A stretch of DNA of 33,620 nucleotides. Source: Porphyromonadaceae bacterium UBA2751. GTDB taxonomy: Bacteria > Bacteroidota > Bacteroidia > Bacteroidales > Muribaculaceae. The notes below the pieces were generated by a model. That model was not told the DNA's origin. It saw only the letters and a program-made list of their open reading frames with translations, and made no database searches. The stretch spans positions 54,480 through 88,099 of the forward strand of contig DEJJ01000020.1 in NCBI GenBank assembly GCA_002353285.1, read 5' to 3'. The translations under genes were made by a program, and so were the position numbers. Shown here one piece after another: positions 23,368-31,656 of this stretch (its first letter is position 1; every line of letters starts with the position of its first letter).

Positions 23368-25341
23368 ATGAAAAAGATAATATTAACAGCAATCATAGCT
23401 CTCACTATGGCAACCGCAGGCGCACGCGACTATAACTTCAACGAGATGACCTATACCCCCAAGGCCACAACATTCATGCTCAACACCAACGACGACGCTC
23501 AGGCAGTGACGGTGCGCATCTACGATGCAGGCAAGGACGGCAACATGCTCAAGAAGATTGACCTCAAGCGCGTGAAGGGAAGCAAAGACGAGTGGACTGG
23601 CAAGGTGAAGGGCGACCTCAAGGGCAAGTTCTACACCTTCGACGTGAAATATAATGGCCAATATATGGGCGAGAATCCAGGCATCTTTGCCAAGGCAGTC
23701 GGTGTCAATGGCAAGCGCGGAGCAATCCTCGACCTTGCCACCACCAATCCCGAAGGTTGGGAGGCCGACAAGCGCCCCGCTATCAACCTCAAGGATCATA
23801 TCATCTACGAGATGCATCATCGCGACTTCTCGATTGCGCGCAACATCAATCTCGACCCCAGTATCACCGTTAAGCGCGTGAGCACCAACTATCCTGGCAA
23901 GTTCATGGCGCTCACCGAGGATTGGGCAATTAACCACCTCAAGGAACTGGGTGTGAATGCGGTGCATGTGTTGCCGTCCTACGACTACGCCTCGATTGAT
24001 GAGACGCACCTTGACCAGAATCGCTACAACTGGGGCTATGACCCATTGAACTACAACGTGCCCGAGGGCGGCTACTCGACTAATCCCTACGACCCTGCTA
24101 CCCGCAACCGCGAGTTCAAACTCATGGTGCAGGCACTACACCGCGCTGGCATCCGCGTGATTCTGGATGTGGTGTATAACCACACCTACAGCATTGATGA
24201 TGGCAATTTTCAGAAAACCTGTCCAGGCACTTTCTACCGCAAAAATGCCGACGGCTCATGGAGCAACGGCAGCGGCTGTGGCAACGAGACAGCCAGCGAC
24301 CAGGAAATTATGCGCCAGTTCATGCTGGCAAGCGTAAAGTACTGGATTGATGAGTATCACATCGACGGTTTTCGCTTCGACTTGATGGGTGTGCACGACA
24401 TTGAAACCATGAACCAGATTGCCTCGATGGTGCACAGCATCGACCCAACGATGCTCGTCTATGGCGAGGGCTGGAGTGCTGGCTCTTGTGCCTATCCCCA
24501 GGAGAAACTTGCCATGAAGGCCCACATGAAACAGGTGCCCGAGGTGGCTGCCTTTAGCGACGACATTCGCGACGCACTGCGTGGCCCCTGGGATGGCGAC
24601 GACAAGGCTGCCTTCCTGGGTGGGCTGCCAGGCTTTGAGGAGAGCATCAAGTTTGGCATCGTGGGTGCTATTGAACATCCACAAGTCGATTACAGCAAGG
24701 TGAACTACAGCAAGGAGCCATTTGCCCTTGAGCCAACTCAGATGATTTCTTATGTGAGCTGCCACGACGACATGTGCCTCGTCGACCGGTTGCGTGCCAG
24801 CATTCCTGGCGTTAAGAATAACGACAAGGAACTCATCAAACTCGACTTGCTGGCACAGACAGCCGTCTTCACTTCGCAGGGCATCCCATTCATGCTCAGT
24901 GGCGAGGAACTGCTGCGCGACAAGAAGGGTGTGCACAACAGCTTCGAGAGCCCCGACAGCATCAACCGTCTCGACTGGAACGGTCGCATCAAGCACCCCG
25001 AAGTGTTTGATTACTACAAGAACCTTATCGCCTTGCGCAAGCATCACGAGGGATTTCGCTTAGGCAGCGCCGAGCTGGTGCGCAAGCATCTGGAGTTCCT
25101 CCCTGTTGAGGGTAACTGCCTGGTAGCCTATCGCTACAAGGACCTCAAGGCCGTGGGCGACTCGTGGAACAACATCATCGTTATTCTGAATGGCAACAAC
25201 GAGCGCAAGCAAGTGAAGCTGCCCAAGGGCACCTACACCATCGTGGGTGATGGCGGCATCATCAATGAGGACGGTTTCTACACTCTCACCACGAGTGAAA
25301 TCATCGTCCCAGCCCGCTCGGCAATCATCATGCACGATTAA
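23368..25341 (+). CDS. pulA: Type I pullulanase (GH13), exported
   Basis: The 657-aa precursor has a signal peptide (MKKIILTAIIALTMATAGA, cut near 19) and no lipobox. A CBM48-like beta domain (about 25-125) precedes the GH13 barrel. The type I pullulanase signature YNWGYDP (220-226) is exact. The other motifs are DVVYNH (267-272), GFRFDLMG with nucleophile Asp338, YGEGWS with acid Glu367 and SCHDD (464-468) where most pullulanases have HDN. The enzyme hydrolyses alpha-1,6 links in pullulan and branched dextrins. It is shorter than the multidomain gut pullulanases, lacking extra CBMs. It sits in the periplasmic part of the malQ operon. Confidence 0.9.
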   Translation: MKKIILTAIIALTMATAGARDYNFNEMTYTPKATTFMLNTNDDAQAVTVRIYDAGKDGNMLKKIDLKRVKGSKDEWTGKVKGDLKGKFYTFDVKYNGQYMGENPGIFAKAVGVNGKRGAILDLATTNPEGWEADKRPAINLKDHIIYEMHHRDFSIARNINLDPSITVKRVSTNYPGKFMALTEDWAINHLKELGVNAVHVLPSYDYASIDETHLDQNRYNWGYDPLNYNVPEGGYSTNPYDPATRNREFKLMVQALHRAGIRVILDVVYNHTYSIDDGNFQKTCPGTFYRKNADGSWSNGSGCGNETASDQEIMRQFMLASVKYWIDEYHIDGFRFDLMGVHDIETMNQIASMVHSIDPTMLVYGEGWSAGSCAYPQEKLAMKAHMKQVPEVAAFSDDIRDALRGPWDGDDKAAFLGGLPGFEESIKFGIVGAIEHPQVDYSKVNYSKEPFALEPTQMISYVSCHDDMCLVDRLRASIPGVKNNDKELIKLDLLAQTAVFTSQGIPFMLSGEELLRDKKGVHNSFESPDSINRLDWNGRIKHPEVFDYYKNLIALRKHHEGFRLGSAELVRKHLEFLPVEGNCLVAYRYKDLKAVGDSWNNIIVILNGNNERKQVKLPKGTYTIVGDGGIINEDGFYTLTTSEIIVPARSAIIMHD

Positions 25342-25346
25342 AAAAA

Positions 25347-25370
25347 TTCGATTATTCGACTGTTCGATTC
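25347..25370. repeat. 8-bp tandem repeats, TTCGANNN unit
   Basis: Three consecutive 8-bp units (TTCGATTA, TTCGACTG, TTCGATTC) fill most of the short gap between the pullulanase and the SusA-like gene. Confidence 0.65.
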
Positions 25371-25382
25371 AAAACAATAAAT

Positions 25383-27293
25383 ATGAAAAAGATACTATTA
25401 ATAGCTTTAGCAACATTGTGGGTGACGAGTGCATGGGCAATCCCCAAGGTGCCTATCTTCAAGGTCAACCGTGTTGAACCCACCAATTGGTTTGTGGGCA
25501 TGAAGAACCCCTCGGTGCAGCTCATGGTCTATGGCGATGGCATACGCGATGCCGAGGTCACGACCAACTATGCTGGAGTGAAAATCGACAGCGTGGTGCG
25601 CCTCGATAGTCCTAACTACCTGCTCGTCTATCTCAACACCGCCAGTGCCAAGCCTGGCAGAATGGAACTCCGTTTCACTAAGGATAAACTGACCATACTG
25701 GTTGACTACGAACTGAAAGCCCGTGAGATGAGTGGCGACCGCCGCATGGGATTCACTAATGCCGACGTGCTCTACATGCTCATGCCCGACCGCTTTGCCA
25801 ACGGCAACCCCAGTAACGACCGTGTCGAGGGCATGCGCAGTCAGGTGTGCGACCGCAGCAAGCCCAGCTATCGCCATGGTGGCGACCTGGAGGGCATCCG
25901 TCAGCACCTCGACTATCTCAACGACCTGGGTGTGACAGCCCTGTGGTTCACTCCGGTGCTTGAAAACGACTCGCCCGAGAGCCCATGGAACGACACCTAT
26001 CACGGCTATGCCACCACCAACTATTACCGCGTTGACCCACGTTTTGGCACTAACGAGGACTATCGACGCCTCGTTGATGAGGCTCACAGCAAGGGCCTGA
26101 AGGTGGTGATGGACATGATTTTCAACCACTGCGGCTTTGAGCACCCCTGGGTGGCCGATATGCCCAGCCATGACTGGTTCAACACCCACGAGTGGCTCAA
26201 GGAGTCGAAGGGCACAAGCGACTCGCGCGGCACCAGCTTCATGCAGACGAGCTACAAGCTGGCACCAGTCTTGGATCCTTATGCCAGCGAATTTGACAAG
26301 AAGCAGACCGTTGAGGGCTGGTTCGTCTCTACCATGCCCGACCTTAACCAGAACAATCCTCATGTGATGAATTATCTCATCCAGAACAGCATCTGGTGGA
26401 TTGAGACGGTGGGCATCGACGGCATTCGCATGGACACCTATCCCTATGCCTTCGCTGGCCCCATGGCTCGATGGATGAAGACAATCGACGAGGAGTACCC
26501 CAATTTCAACGTAGTGGGGGAGACCTGGTTTGAGCAGCCGCCTTACACCGCCGCTTGGCAGCGCGATAGCAAGATTGCTAAGGAAAATAGCTACCTCAAG
26601 ACGGTGATGGACTTCTCGTTCTATGCCTGCGTCGACTCGGCTCGCGTTGAGCAGACCGACGGCCAGTGGCGAGGCTTCAACCGCGTGTATAACAGTCTTG
26701 TGTTTGATTACCTCTATCCTAATCCCAGTAGCGTGATGGCGTTCATCGAGAATCACGACACCGACCGCTTCCTCAAGGATGGGAAAGATGATCTCACGCT
26801 AAAGCAGGCATTGGCGCTGCTGCTCACTATCAACCGCATCCCGCAGCTCTACTACGGCACCGAGGTGCTGATGAACGGCACTAAGCACGTCACCGATGGC
26901 AACGTGCGCAAGGACTTCCCAGGCGGCTTCCCCGGCGATGACCACAACGCATTCACCGCTCAGGGCCGCAGCAAGGAGGAGAACGACATGTTCAACTGGC
27001 TGCGTGCTCTGCTGCACTGGCGCAAAGGGCCAGGCAACGACTTGATTACTAAGGGAAAACAGACTCAGTTCTTGCCTCACAACGGCATCTATGTGGTGGC
27101 ACGCCAGTACGCTGGCAAGACTGTGATGACCATCGTCAATGGCACCAACCAGAACGCCACCATGCCAGTCAAGCGTTATACCGAGGTGATTGGCAGCGCC
27201 ATCACTGCCCGCGACATCCCCACCAACTCGCATGTGAGCCTGGTGAGCGACATCACCCTCACCCCACGCCAGACTCTAGTGCTCGAATTCTAA
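25383..27293 (+). CDS. susA: SusA-like neopullulanase/cyclomaltodextrinase, GH13, exported
   Basis: The 636-aa precursor has a signal peptide (MKKILLIALATLWVTSAWA, cut at about 19) and no lipobox, so it is periplasmic. An N-terminal cyclomaltodextrinase-type beta domain (about 22-112) precedes the GH13 barrel (about 125-540) and a C-terminal beta domain. Catalytic signatures are DMIFNH (244-249), GIRMD with nucleophile Asp351, VGETW with acid Glu380 and ENHD with Asp459. The family cleaves maltodextrins, cyclodextrins and pullulan. This gives the periplasm a SusA plus SusB pair as in the classical starch utilisation system, but no susC, susD, susE or susF adjoins it. It is the last gene of the operon; a strong terminator follows. 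Confidence 0.92.
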   Translation: MKKILLIALATLWVTSAWAIPKVPIFKVNRVEPTNWFVGMKNPSVQLMVYGDGIRDAEVTTNYAGVKIDSVVRLDSPNYLLVYLNTASAKPGRMELRFTKDKLTILVDYELKAREMSGDRRMGFTNADVLYMLMPDRFANGNPSNDRVEGMRSQVCDRSKPSYRHGGDLEGIRQHLDYLNDLGVTALWFTPVLENDSPESPWNDTYHGYATTNYYRVDPRFGTNEDYRRLVDEAHSKGLKVVMDMIFNHCGFEHPWVADMPSHDWFNTHEWLKESKGTSDSRGTSFMQTSYKLAPVLDPYASEFDKKQTVEGWFVSTMPDLNQNNPHVMNYLIQNSIWWIETVGIDGIRMDTYPYAFAGPMARWMKTIDEEYPNFNVVGETWFEQPPYTAAWQRDSKIAKENSYLKTVMDFSFYACVDSARVEQTDGQWRGFNRVYNSLVFDYLYPNPSSVMAFIENHDTDRFLKDGKDDLTLKQALALLLTINRIPQLYYGTEVLMNGTKHVTDGNVRKDFPGGFPGDDHNAFTAQGRSKEENDMFNWLRALLHWRKGPGNDLITKGKQTQFLPHNGIYVVARQYAGKTVMTIVNGTNQNATMPVKRYTEVIGSAITARDIPTNSHVSLVSDITLTPRQTLVLEF

Positions 27294-27315
27294 ATACTAA
27301 AACTTACATTTACAC

Positions 27316-27356
27316 AAAAACTGGGCGGTCACAATTAAGTTGATCGCCCAGTTTTT
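27316..27356. terminator. Bidirectional terminator between susA and preA
   Basis: A 16-bp stem (27316-27331 with 27341-27356, one G-U pair) has a 9-base loop and is built from A run - CTGGGCG on the left and CGCCCAG - T run on the right. It serves the convergent susA and preA transcripts. Confidence 0.9.
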
Positions 27357-27395
27357 CAGGAATAATATTGTTGAGTTATTTCTTTTGGTATTTAT

Positions 27396-28847
27396 CTATT
27401 TCTTGGTGATGCGCTTGGCGGGGTGGATTGCGCCTGTGGGGCACACGAGCTGGCACAGGTGGCAGCCCACGCACTTGCGGCCATTGATGCTGGGCTGGCG
27501 GCTCTCGGTGTCAAAATCAATAGCCTGGTGGCCACCGTCCATGCAGGACGTGTAGCAGCGTCCGCACCCAATGCACTGCTCACGGTCAATCATTGGATAG
27601 ACTATTGTTGAGCGGTCAAGGTCGGATGGCAACACAAAGTTTGGCAATTCCTCACCCACGAGGTCGGCAAGCGATGTCACGCCACGCTCGGCCATGTAAT
27701 AGCTCAGACCTTCGATCATGTCGCCGATGATGCGGTAGCCATACTGCATCACAGCGGTGCACACCTGCACGTTGCGGCATCCCAGCTGGATGAATTCCAG
27801 GGCATCACGCCAGGTCTCGATGCCACCAATGCCACTGAACTGCATTACATTGGTAACCGGGTTCTGGGTGAGTTCAAGAATGTAACGCAAGGCGATGGGC
27901 TTGACGGCACGTCCCGAATAGCCCGACACCGTCTTCTTCTCGCTCACTGTGCCACGCGCATCCATTGTCACACTCTTGATGGTGTTGATAGCCGAGATGG
28001 CATCGGCTCCGCCAAAGTGCGAAGCTATGGCAGGTTGAGCCATGTGAGTGATATTGGGGGTCATCTTGGCGATTACTGGAATCGTTACGTTGTGCTTGAC
28101 AAATGATGTGTAGTAGAGCACCAACTCTGGATTCTGTCCCACATCACTGCCCATACCTTGAATACCCATCTGTGGGCAAGAGAAATTCAGCTCAATGGCA
28201 TCCACACCAGCCTCCTCGGCCATCTTGGCAAGCTGTATCCACTCTTCTTGGTTTTGGCCCATGATTGAGGCTACCACAATCTTGGTGGGGTAGTTTTGCT
28301 TCAAGCGTCGCAGGATGTCGAAGTCAACGTCGACGGGATTTTCCGAGAGTTGCTCCATGTTGCGCAGGCCGTAAAAGTCACCCTTGGCATTGGTGCTCAT
28401 GGTGTCAAAGCGTGGCGACACCTCAACAATGTCATCCATGCAGATGGTCTTGTAGAAAACTCCTGCCCAGCCCATGTCGAAGGCGCGAGCCACCATCTCA
28501 TAGTTGGTGCATATCGCCGATGATGCGAGGAAGAATGGGTTCTCGCACTTGATGCCGCAAAAGTCGATTTCAAGACTTGGTAACTGTTTCTCTTGGTATT
28601 GAGGCAGATGTGTCACTATCTCACCGATGCGGATGGGGGTGTCGTAGTGAATGCATGCCTCTTGAGCAGCTGCAAGGTCGCTGGCTGTGCAGCCCTCTAT
28701 CCATTGTGCTGCATTCTTTTCGTTGTCAAATCGCACGGCGCGAATAGCACGTGCCACATCTCCCTTTCCACATGCCTTGTTGCATGGGGCATCAGCACAA
28801 AGCAAGCATCTTGCCGCTTCTTCGTCGATATGAAATTGTTTTTTCAT
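27396..28847 (-). CDS. preA: PreA-like dihydropyrimidine dehydrogenase with N-terminal Fe-S segment
   Basis: The 483-aa cytoplasmic protein has an N-terminal cysteine segment (CLLCADAPCNKACGKGD, 14-30) resembling the Fe-S domain of PreT, GltD and animal DPD. An FMN-binding dihydroorotate-dehydrogenase-like barrel follows (about 92-400) with NFSCPQ (221-226); Cys224 matches the catalytic Cys of DPD. Two [4Fe-4S] ferredoxin motifs end the protein (Cys425/428/431/435 and Cys459/462/465/469). The FAD and NADPH domains that link these parts in DPD, or sit in a separate PreT, are missing, and no preT neighbours it. It probably reduces uracil/thymine or the reverse, with electrons from an unknown partner. 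It is a single gene with a -7 element upstream. Confidence 0.88.
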   Translation of the reverse strand: MKKQFHIDEEAARCLLCADAPCNKACGKGDVARAIRAVRFDNEKNAAQWIEGCTASDLAAAQEACIHYDTPIRIGEIVTHLPQYQEKQLPSLEIDFCGIKCENPFFLASSAICTNYEMVARAFDMGWAGVFYKTICMDDIVEVSPRFDTMSTNAKGDFYGLRNMEQLSENPVDVDFDILRRLKQNYPTKIVVASIMGQNQEEWIQLAKMAEEAGVDAIELNFSCPQMGIQGMGSDVGQNPELVLYYTSFVKHNVTIPVIAKMTPNITHMAQPAIASHFGGADAISAINTIKSVTMDARGTVSEKKTVSGYSGRAVKPIALRYILELTQNPVTNVMQFSGIGGIETWRDALEFIQLGCRNVQVCTAVMQYGYRIIGDMIEGLSYYMAERGVTSLADLVGEELPNFVLPSDLDRSTIVYPMIDREQCIGCGRCYTSCMDGGHQAIDFDTESRQPSINGRKCVGCHLCQLVCPTGAIHPAKRITKK

Positions 28848-28897
28848 CTTACGTCTCTTATTCTTGGTAAAAATGTAACATTGTTGTGTTTAAAGTG

Positions 28898-28905
28898 CAA
28901 ATTTA
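28898..28905 (-). promoter_or_regulatory. -7 element of preA
   Basis: TAAATTTG on the minus strand fits TAnnTTTG about 50 bp ahead of the ATG. There is no TTTG at the normal spacing. A dyad at 28950-28984 has its centre about 62 bp upstream. Confidence 0.5.
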
Positions 28906-28949
28906 CACATTTTTAGGCAAAAATCAGTAGGAACTGTTATAATAATTTG

Positions 28950-28984
28950 CATTACGTAATTTCCGTAACGGATTTTATGTAATG
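28950..28984. promoter_or_regulatory. Imperfect inverted repeat upstream of preA
   Basis: CATTAC (28950-28955) pairs with GTAATG (28979-28984), extended by GTAA with TTAT (one G-U). After a TT/TT mismatch comes an inner CCG/CGG hairpin. There is no T tail for a leftward terminator, so an operator or RNA structure is more likely. Confidence 0.45.
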
Positions 28985-29057
28985 GAATATTTGCAGGGAA
29001 GTTTATGACCACTTTTTGGCTCAATGGTTGCGGAGCCTGCCGTGAGTGCCCTCAGTG

Positions 29058-29696
29058 TCAATAACCTAGATTCTCGCCCACCAGCACCACCACATGACGC
29101 CCAGGTGTGCGGCTGTTGCGCAGCAGGTGGATGTAGCTGCAGATGCTCTCGGGGCTGTTGCAGTTGTGGCACACGCCATCAATGTGGCAAGGCGTTGAAA
29201 TGTCGAAACGCTGCGCATTGATGGGCGAAGCGGTGCTGCGGGCACGGGCTATGGCGGCCTCCACTGTCGATGCCACCTTATTGAGGCCCACAATAAAGAT
29301 TACCTTTTTGGGCCCCCATGTGATTGCTGCCACGCGGTTGCCGTTGCCGTCAATGTTTATTATCACGCCGTCTTCACTCAGTGCGTTGGCACTGCTTAGG
29401 TACACGTCGGCAGTGAAGGCCCGCAGATACATCTGCTGTTTCTCCTCGGCACCCTCCACCACGTCGCGGTCGAGCACCTGGAGCGTGCCGCGTTGCTTGA
29501 GCGCTTGGGGCAGCCCCATGTCGCGCACGGTCATCGATCCTCCCCATGTCACACTGCTGCCGTCGGCTATCAGGTCCATAACTTGTGCCACGGCATCCTT
29601 AGCTGTGGGGCAGTAGTACGCCTCCATGTTGCGTCGCTTCAGGTTCTTGATTAACTTTTCCCCCAGTAGGGCATTTCTTTTCTCTAATGGTGTCAT
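29058..29696 (-). CDS. LUD-domain (LutC/YkgG-type) protein
   Basis: The 212-aa cytoplasmic protein has the LUD/DUF162 fold signatures: SSVTWGGSMTVRDMGL (47-62), SSANALSEDGVIINIDGNGN (101-120) and GPKKVIFIVGLNKV (128-141). The C-terminus carries a cysteine cluster, Cys170-X5-Cys176-X2-Cys179-X6-Cys186, in a form that could bind metal or an Fe-S cluster. LUD proteins belong to lactate utilisation complexes (LutABC), but stand-alone Bacteroidetes members have no proven role and no lutA or lutB is here. It starts only 30 bp after the response regulator gene on the same strand, so it is probably read from the kinase promoter at 31540-31570. Confidence 0.82.
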   Translation of the reverse strand: MTPLEKRNALLGEKLIKNLKRRNMEAYYCPTAKDAVAQVMDLIADGSSVTWGGSMTVRDMGLPQALKQRGTLQVLDRDVVEGAEEKQQMYLRAFTADVYLSSANALSEDGVIINIDGNGNRVAAITWGPKKVIFIVGLNKVASTVEAAIARARSTASPINAQRFDISTPCHIDGVCHNCNSPESICSYIHLLRNSRTPGRHVVVLVGENLGY

Positions 29697-29726
29697 AATT
29701 ATTATATGTGTAAAAATAAAGAATTA

Positions 29727-30416
29727 TTAGTTGAAGAAGCTTGCCGCATACGTCCTGCCCACAGGAATCTCCACGCCGCCGGTCAGTTGCAGCTGCGTGC
29801 GTGAGTAGCTCTCAATGCGGTGACGTGGCACAATGTAGCTCTTGTGCACTCTCACAAACTCCCCCTGTGGCAGCATCCCCTCCAGCGACTTCATGCTAAG
29901 CTGTGTGACCACTGGCTTGCCATCAACGGTATATATCTTCACATAGTTGTCCATGGCTTGAATATACAGGATGGAACTGAGTTTCACTGTCACGTTCTTA
30001 TACTCCACTTTCACAGTGATTTCCTCACCGTCAAGGGGTGGAGTGGTGCTGTAGTTCACTAGTTTGATAGCCTGGCGAACCTTCTCCACTGCTTTCTCAA
30101 AGCGGCTAAAGGAGAATGGTTTGTGAAGGAAGTCAACAGCATTCAGGTCAAAGCCGTCGATGGCATATTGGGCATAGGCAGTGGTGAACACCAGGAATGT
30201 CCCTTCAGGGATTTCCTTGGCAAGGTCCACGCCGCTCACCTCGCCCATTTTCACGTCGAGGAAGAGCAGTTCGGGCCGAGTGCGCTTAACGTGCTCAATG
30301 CCCACCAGCGGATTGCTGAATGTGGTAACTTCCATTTCGCCAAGACGCTGGGCAAAGTTTTTTATCACTTCAAGAGCCATGGGCTCATCGTCGATTGCTA
30401 CACATTTCATGGTCAT
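29727..30416 (-). CDS. LytTR-family response regulator
   Basis: The 229-aa two-component regulator has an N-terminal receiver domain with acidic residues Asp9/Asp10, phospho-acceptor Asp54 (LFLDVKM), Thr79 (VFTTAYA) and Lys99 (FLHKPFSF). The C-terminal LytTR DNA-binding domain (about 128-229) contains VRVHKSYIVPRHRIESYSR. It acts with the upstream histidine kinase, whose stop overlaps its ATG by ATGA (30413-30416). A second Met two codons in is also possible. Targets are unknown; the next gene in the operon is the LUD protein. Confidence 0.93.
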   Translation of the reverse strand: MTMKCVAIDDEPMALEVIKNFAQRLGEMEVTTFSNPLVGIEHVKRTRPELLFLDVKMGEVSGVDLAKEIPEGTFLVFTTAYAQYAIDGFDLNAVDFLHKPFSFSRFEKAVEKVRQAIKLVNYSTTPPLDGEEITVKVEYKNVTVKLSSILYIQAMDNYVKIYTVDGKPVVTQLSMKSLEGMLPQGEFVRVHKSYIVPRHRIESYSRTQLQLTGGVEIPVGRTYAASFFN

Positions 30417-31507
30417 TGGTGATTTAGGTTTATAGTAAGCAGCACGTTAAAGGTGCCATCTTCTTCCTTGATGTCAAGGTTGTAGTCCTTGCCATAAATC
30501 AGGTCAAGGCGCTTGCGGCTGTTCTCGATGCCTATGCCTTCGTGGGCCTCGTTGCTGGGCCTGGTGCGGATGGGGTTGCTGGTTGATAATGTGAGCACCC
30601 CGTCAGTTACTTTGAGCGAGATGTGGATGTGGGTCTCCACGCTTGCGCTCACGCCATATTTGAGCGCATTTTCCACAAAGGTTATCATTATCATGGGAGC
30701 CATCGTCAGCCCTGGGTGCCGCTGGTCGTTGTCGTAAGTGAAGTGCACCTGGGTGCAGTCGTTGAGCCGGTGCCGTTGCAGTTCAATGTATTGCTGCAAG
30801 TAGTGGGCCTCGCTATCGACACTCACGCTATCCTGATTGGCATTGTTGTAGATGTAACGGGTGATGTCGATAAATTGCATGAAGGCATCCTCGGTGCTGG
30901 GGTTTTGGGTGAGCACCATGCTGTAGAGGGTGTTAAGGGTGTTGAACAGGAAGTGAGGGTCGATTTGGGCCTTATAGAGCGATAGCTCGGCCTTGTTCTT
31001 GGCCACCTCAAGCTCTTGGCGGCGAGCACGTTGTCTGTACAACTCGCCGAGTAGTCCCATTGCTATGCTGAATGTCATCACTATCACCCACAGGAACCAC
31101 ACTGCTTGCTGGTGGAGCCTGAACTTCGATGGCGACATTGGGCGGCCGCCCAGCTCAGGGCCACCATGATGTGGCCTGGGCGGGTGGTGGAAGGGAAATT
31201 CCATTTTGTAATGGCTCAACAAGTAGGTAATACCCACCATTGCCACTATCACGAGCATTGCCCACACCAATCGCTTGCGGTTCTTGAACAGAGATGGAAC
31301 GGTGAACGTGCGGTTCACAAAGTACACTATATAGAGCCAGCACACAAGCAGGCACACGAAGAGCAGGTTGTTGTGAAGCCACCGCTCAATGGGCAGCAGG
31401 TATATCATCACTGGCAGTAGCACCAGGCAAAAGAACAGGTCTATCCACAGCTGCATTTTCTTGCCTGCTATCGCTTTCGATGTGTATGTTTTTTTGTCTC
31501 TTTCCAT
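30413..31507 (-). CDS. LytS/YehU-type sensor histidine kinase
   Basis: The 364-aa membrane kinase has four transmembrane segments (about 20-40, 46-66, 80-98 and 135-155), a coiled linker, and the His_kinase domain with phospho-acceptor His185 in DPHFLFNTLNTLY, the N-box FVENALKYG (277-285) and the G-box GIGIENSRKRL (324-334). The loop between segments 3 and 4 carries HHPPRPHH (107-114), which could bind metal. The open frame extends to 31591, but I use the ATG at 31507 because the promoter lies at 31540-31570, inside the longer frame, and kinases of this family start shortly before the first membrane segment. The response regulator is coupled downstream. Confidence 0.92.
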   Translation of the reverse strand: MERDKKTYTSKAIAGKKMQLWIDLFFCLVLLPVMIYLLPIERWLHNNLLFVCLLVCWLYIVYFVNRTFTVPSLFKNRKRLVWAMLVIVAMVGITYLLSHYKMEFPFHHPPRPHHGGPELGGRPMSPSKFRLHQQAVWFLWVIVMTFSIAMGLLGELYRQRARRQELEVAKNKAELSLYKAQIDPHFLFNTLNTLYSMVLTQNPSTEDAFMQFIDITRYIYNNANQDSVSVDSEAHYLQQYIELQRHRLNDCTQVHFTYDNDQRHPGLTMAPMIMITFVENALKYGVSASVETHIHISLKVTDGVLTLSTSNPIRTRPSNEAHEGIGIENSRKRLDLIYGKDYNLDIKEEDGTFNVLLTINLNHQ

Positions 31508-31539
31508 GTTGGCTTTCTCGTTGGTTTGTCGTGAGAGGT

Positions 31540-31570
31540 CAAAGTTACAAAAATATCTCTTAATGGCAAA
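31540..31570 (-). promoter_or_regulatory. Promoter of the kinase-regulator-LUD operon
   Basis: On the minus strand TTTG (31570-31567), 19 bases, TAACTTTG (31547-31540) is a full consensus match. The leader is short, about 25-30 nt. The -33 TTTG lies in the U-tail of the pepP terminator. Confidence 0.75.
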
Positions 31571-31602
31571 ATCGCCACAACGATTTCTCATTGTGGCGAT
31601 TT
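31567..31602 (-). terminator. Terminator of the pepP gene
   Basis: A 12-bp stem (31569-31580 with 31591-31602) has a 10-base loop. On the minus strand it ends in four T. It lies about 55 bp past the pepP stop. Confidence 0.7.
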
Positions 31603-31612
31603 ATATCATCAA

Positions 31613-31630
31613 CGTCCTAAAAATAGGACG
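31613..31630. other. Small perfect hairpin between pepP and its terminator
   Basis: CGTCCTA (31613-31619) and TAGGACG (31624-31630) form a 7-bp stem around AAAA. It may protect the pepP mRNA 3' end or be an operator; there is no T tail of its own. Confidence 0.5.
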
Positions 31631-31656
31631 GCATTGTTTTAAGGAAATTCAGTTTC

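Noticed and set aside
28167..28187. Loss of the catalytic Cys in PreA
   Set aside because: A first reading placed the catalytic Cys after the GMG turn (here GMGSDVGQ). The SCP cysteine is the right match, and it is present as Cys224 in NFSCPQ.
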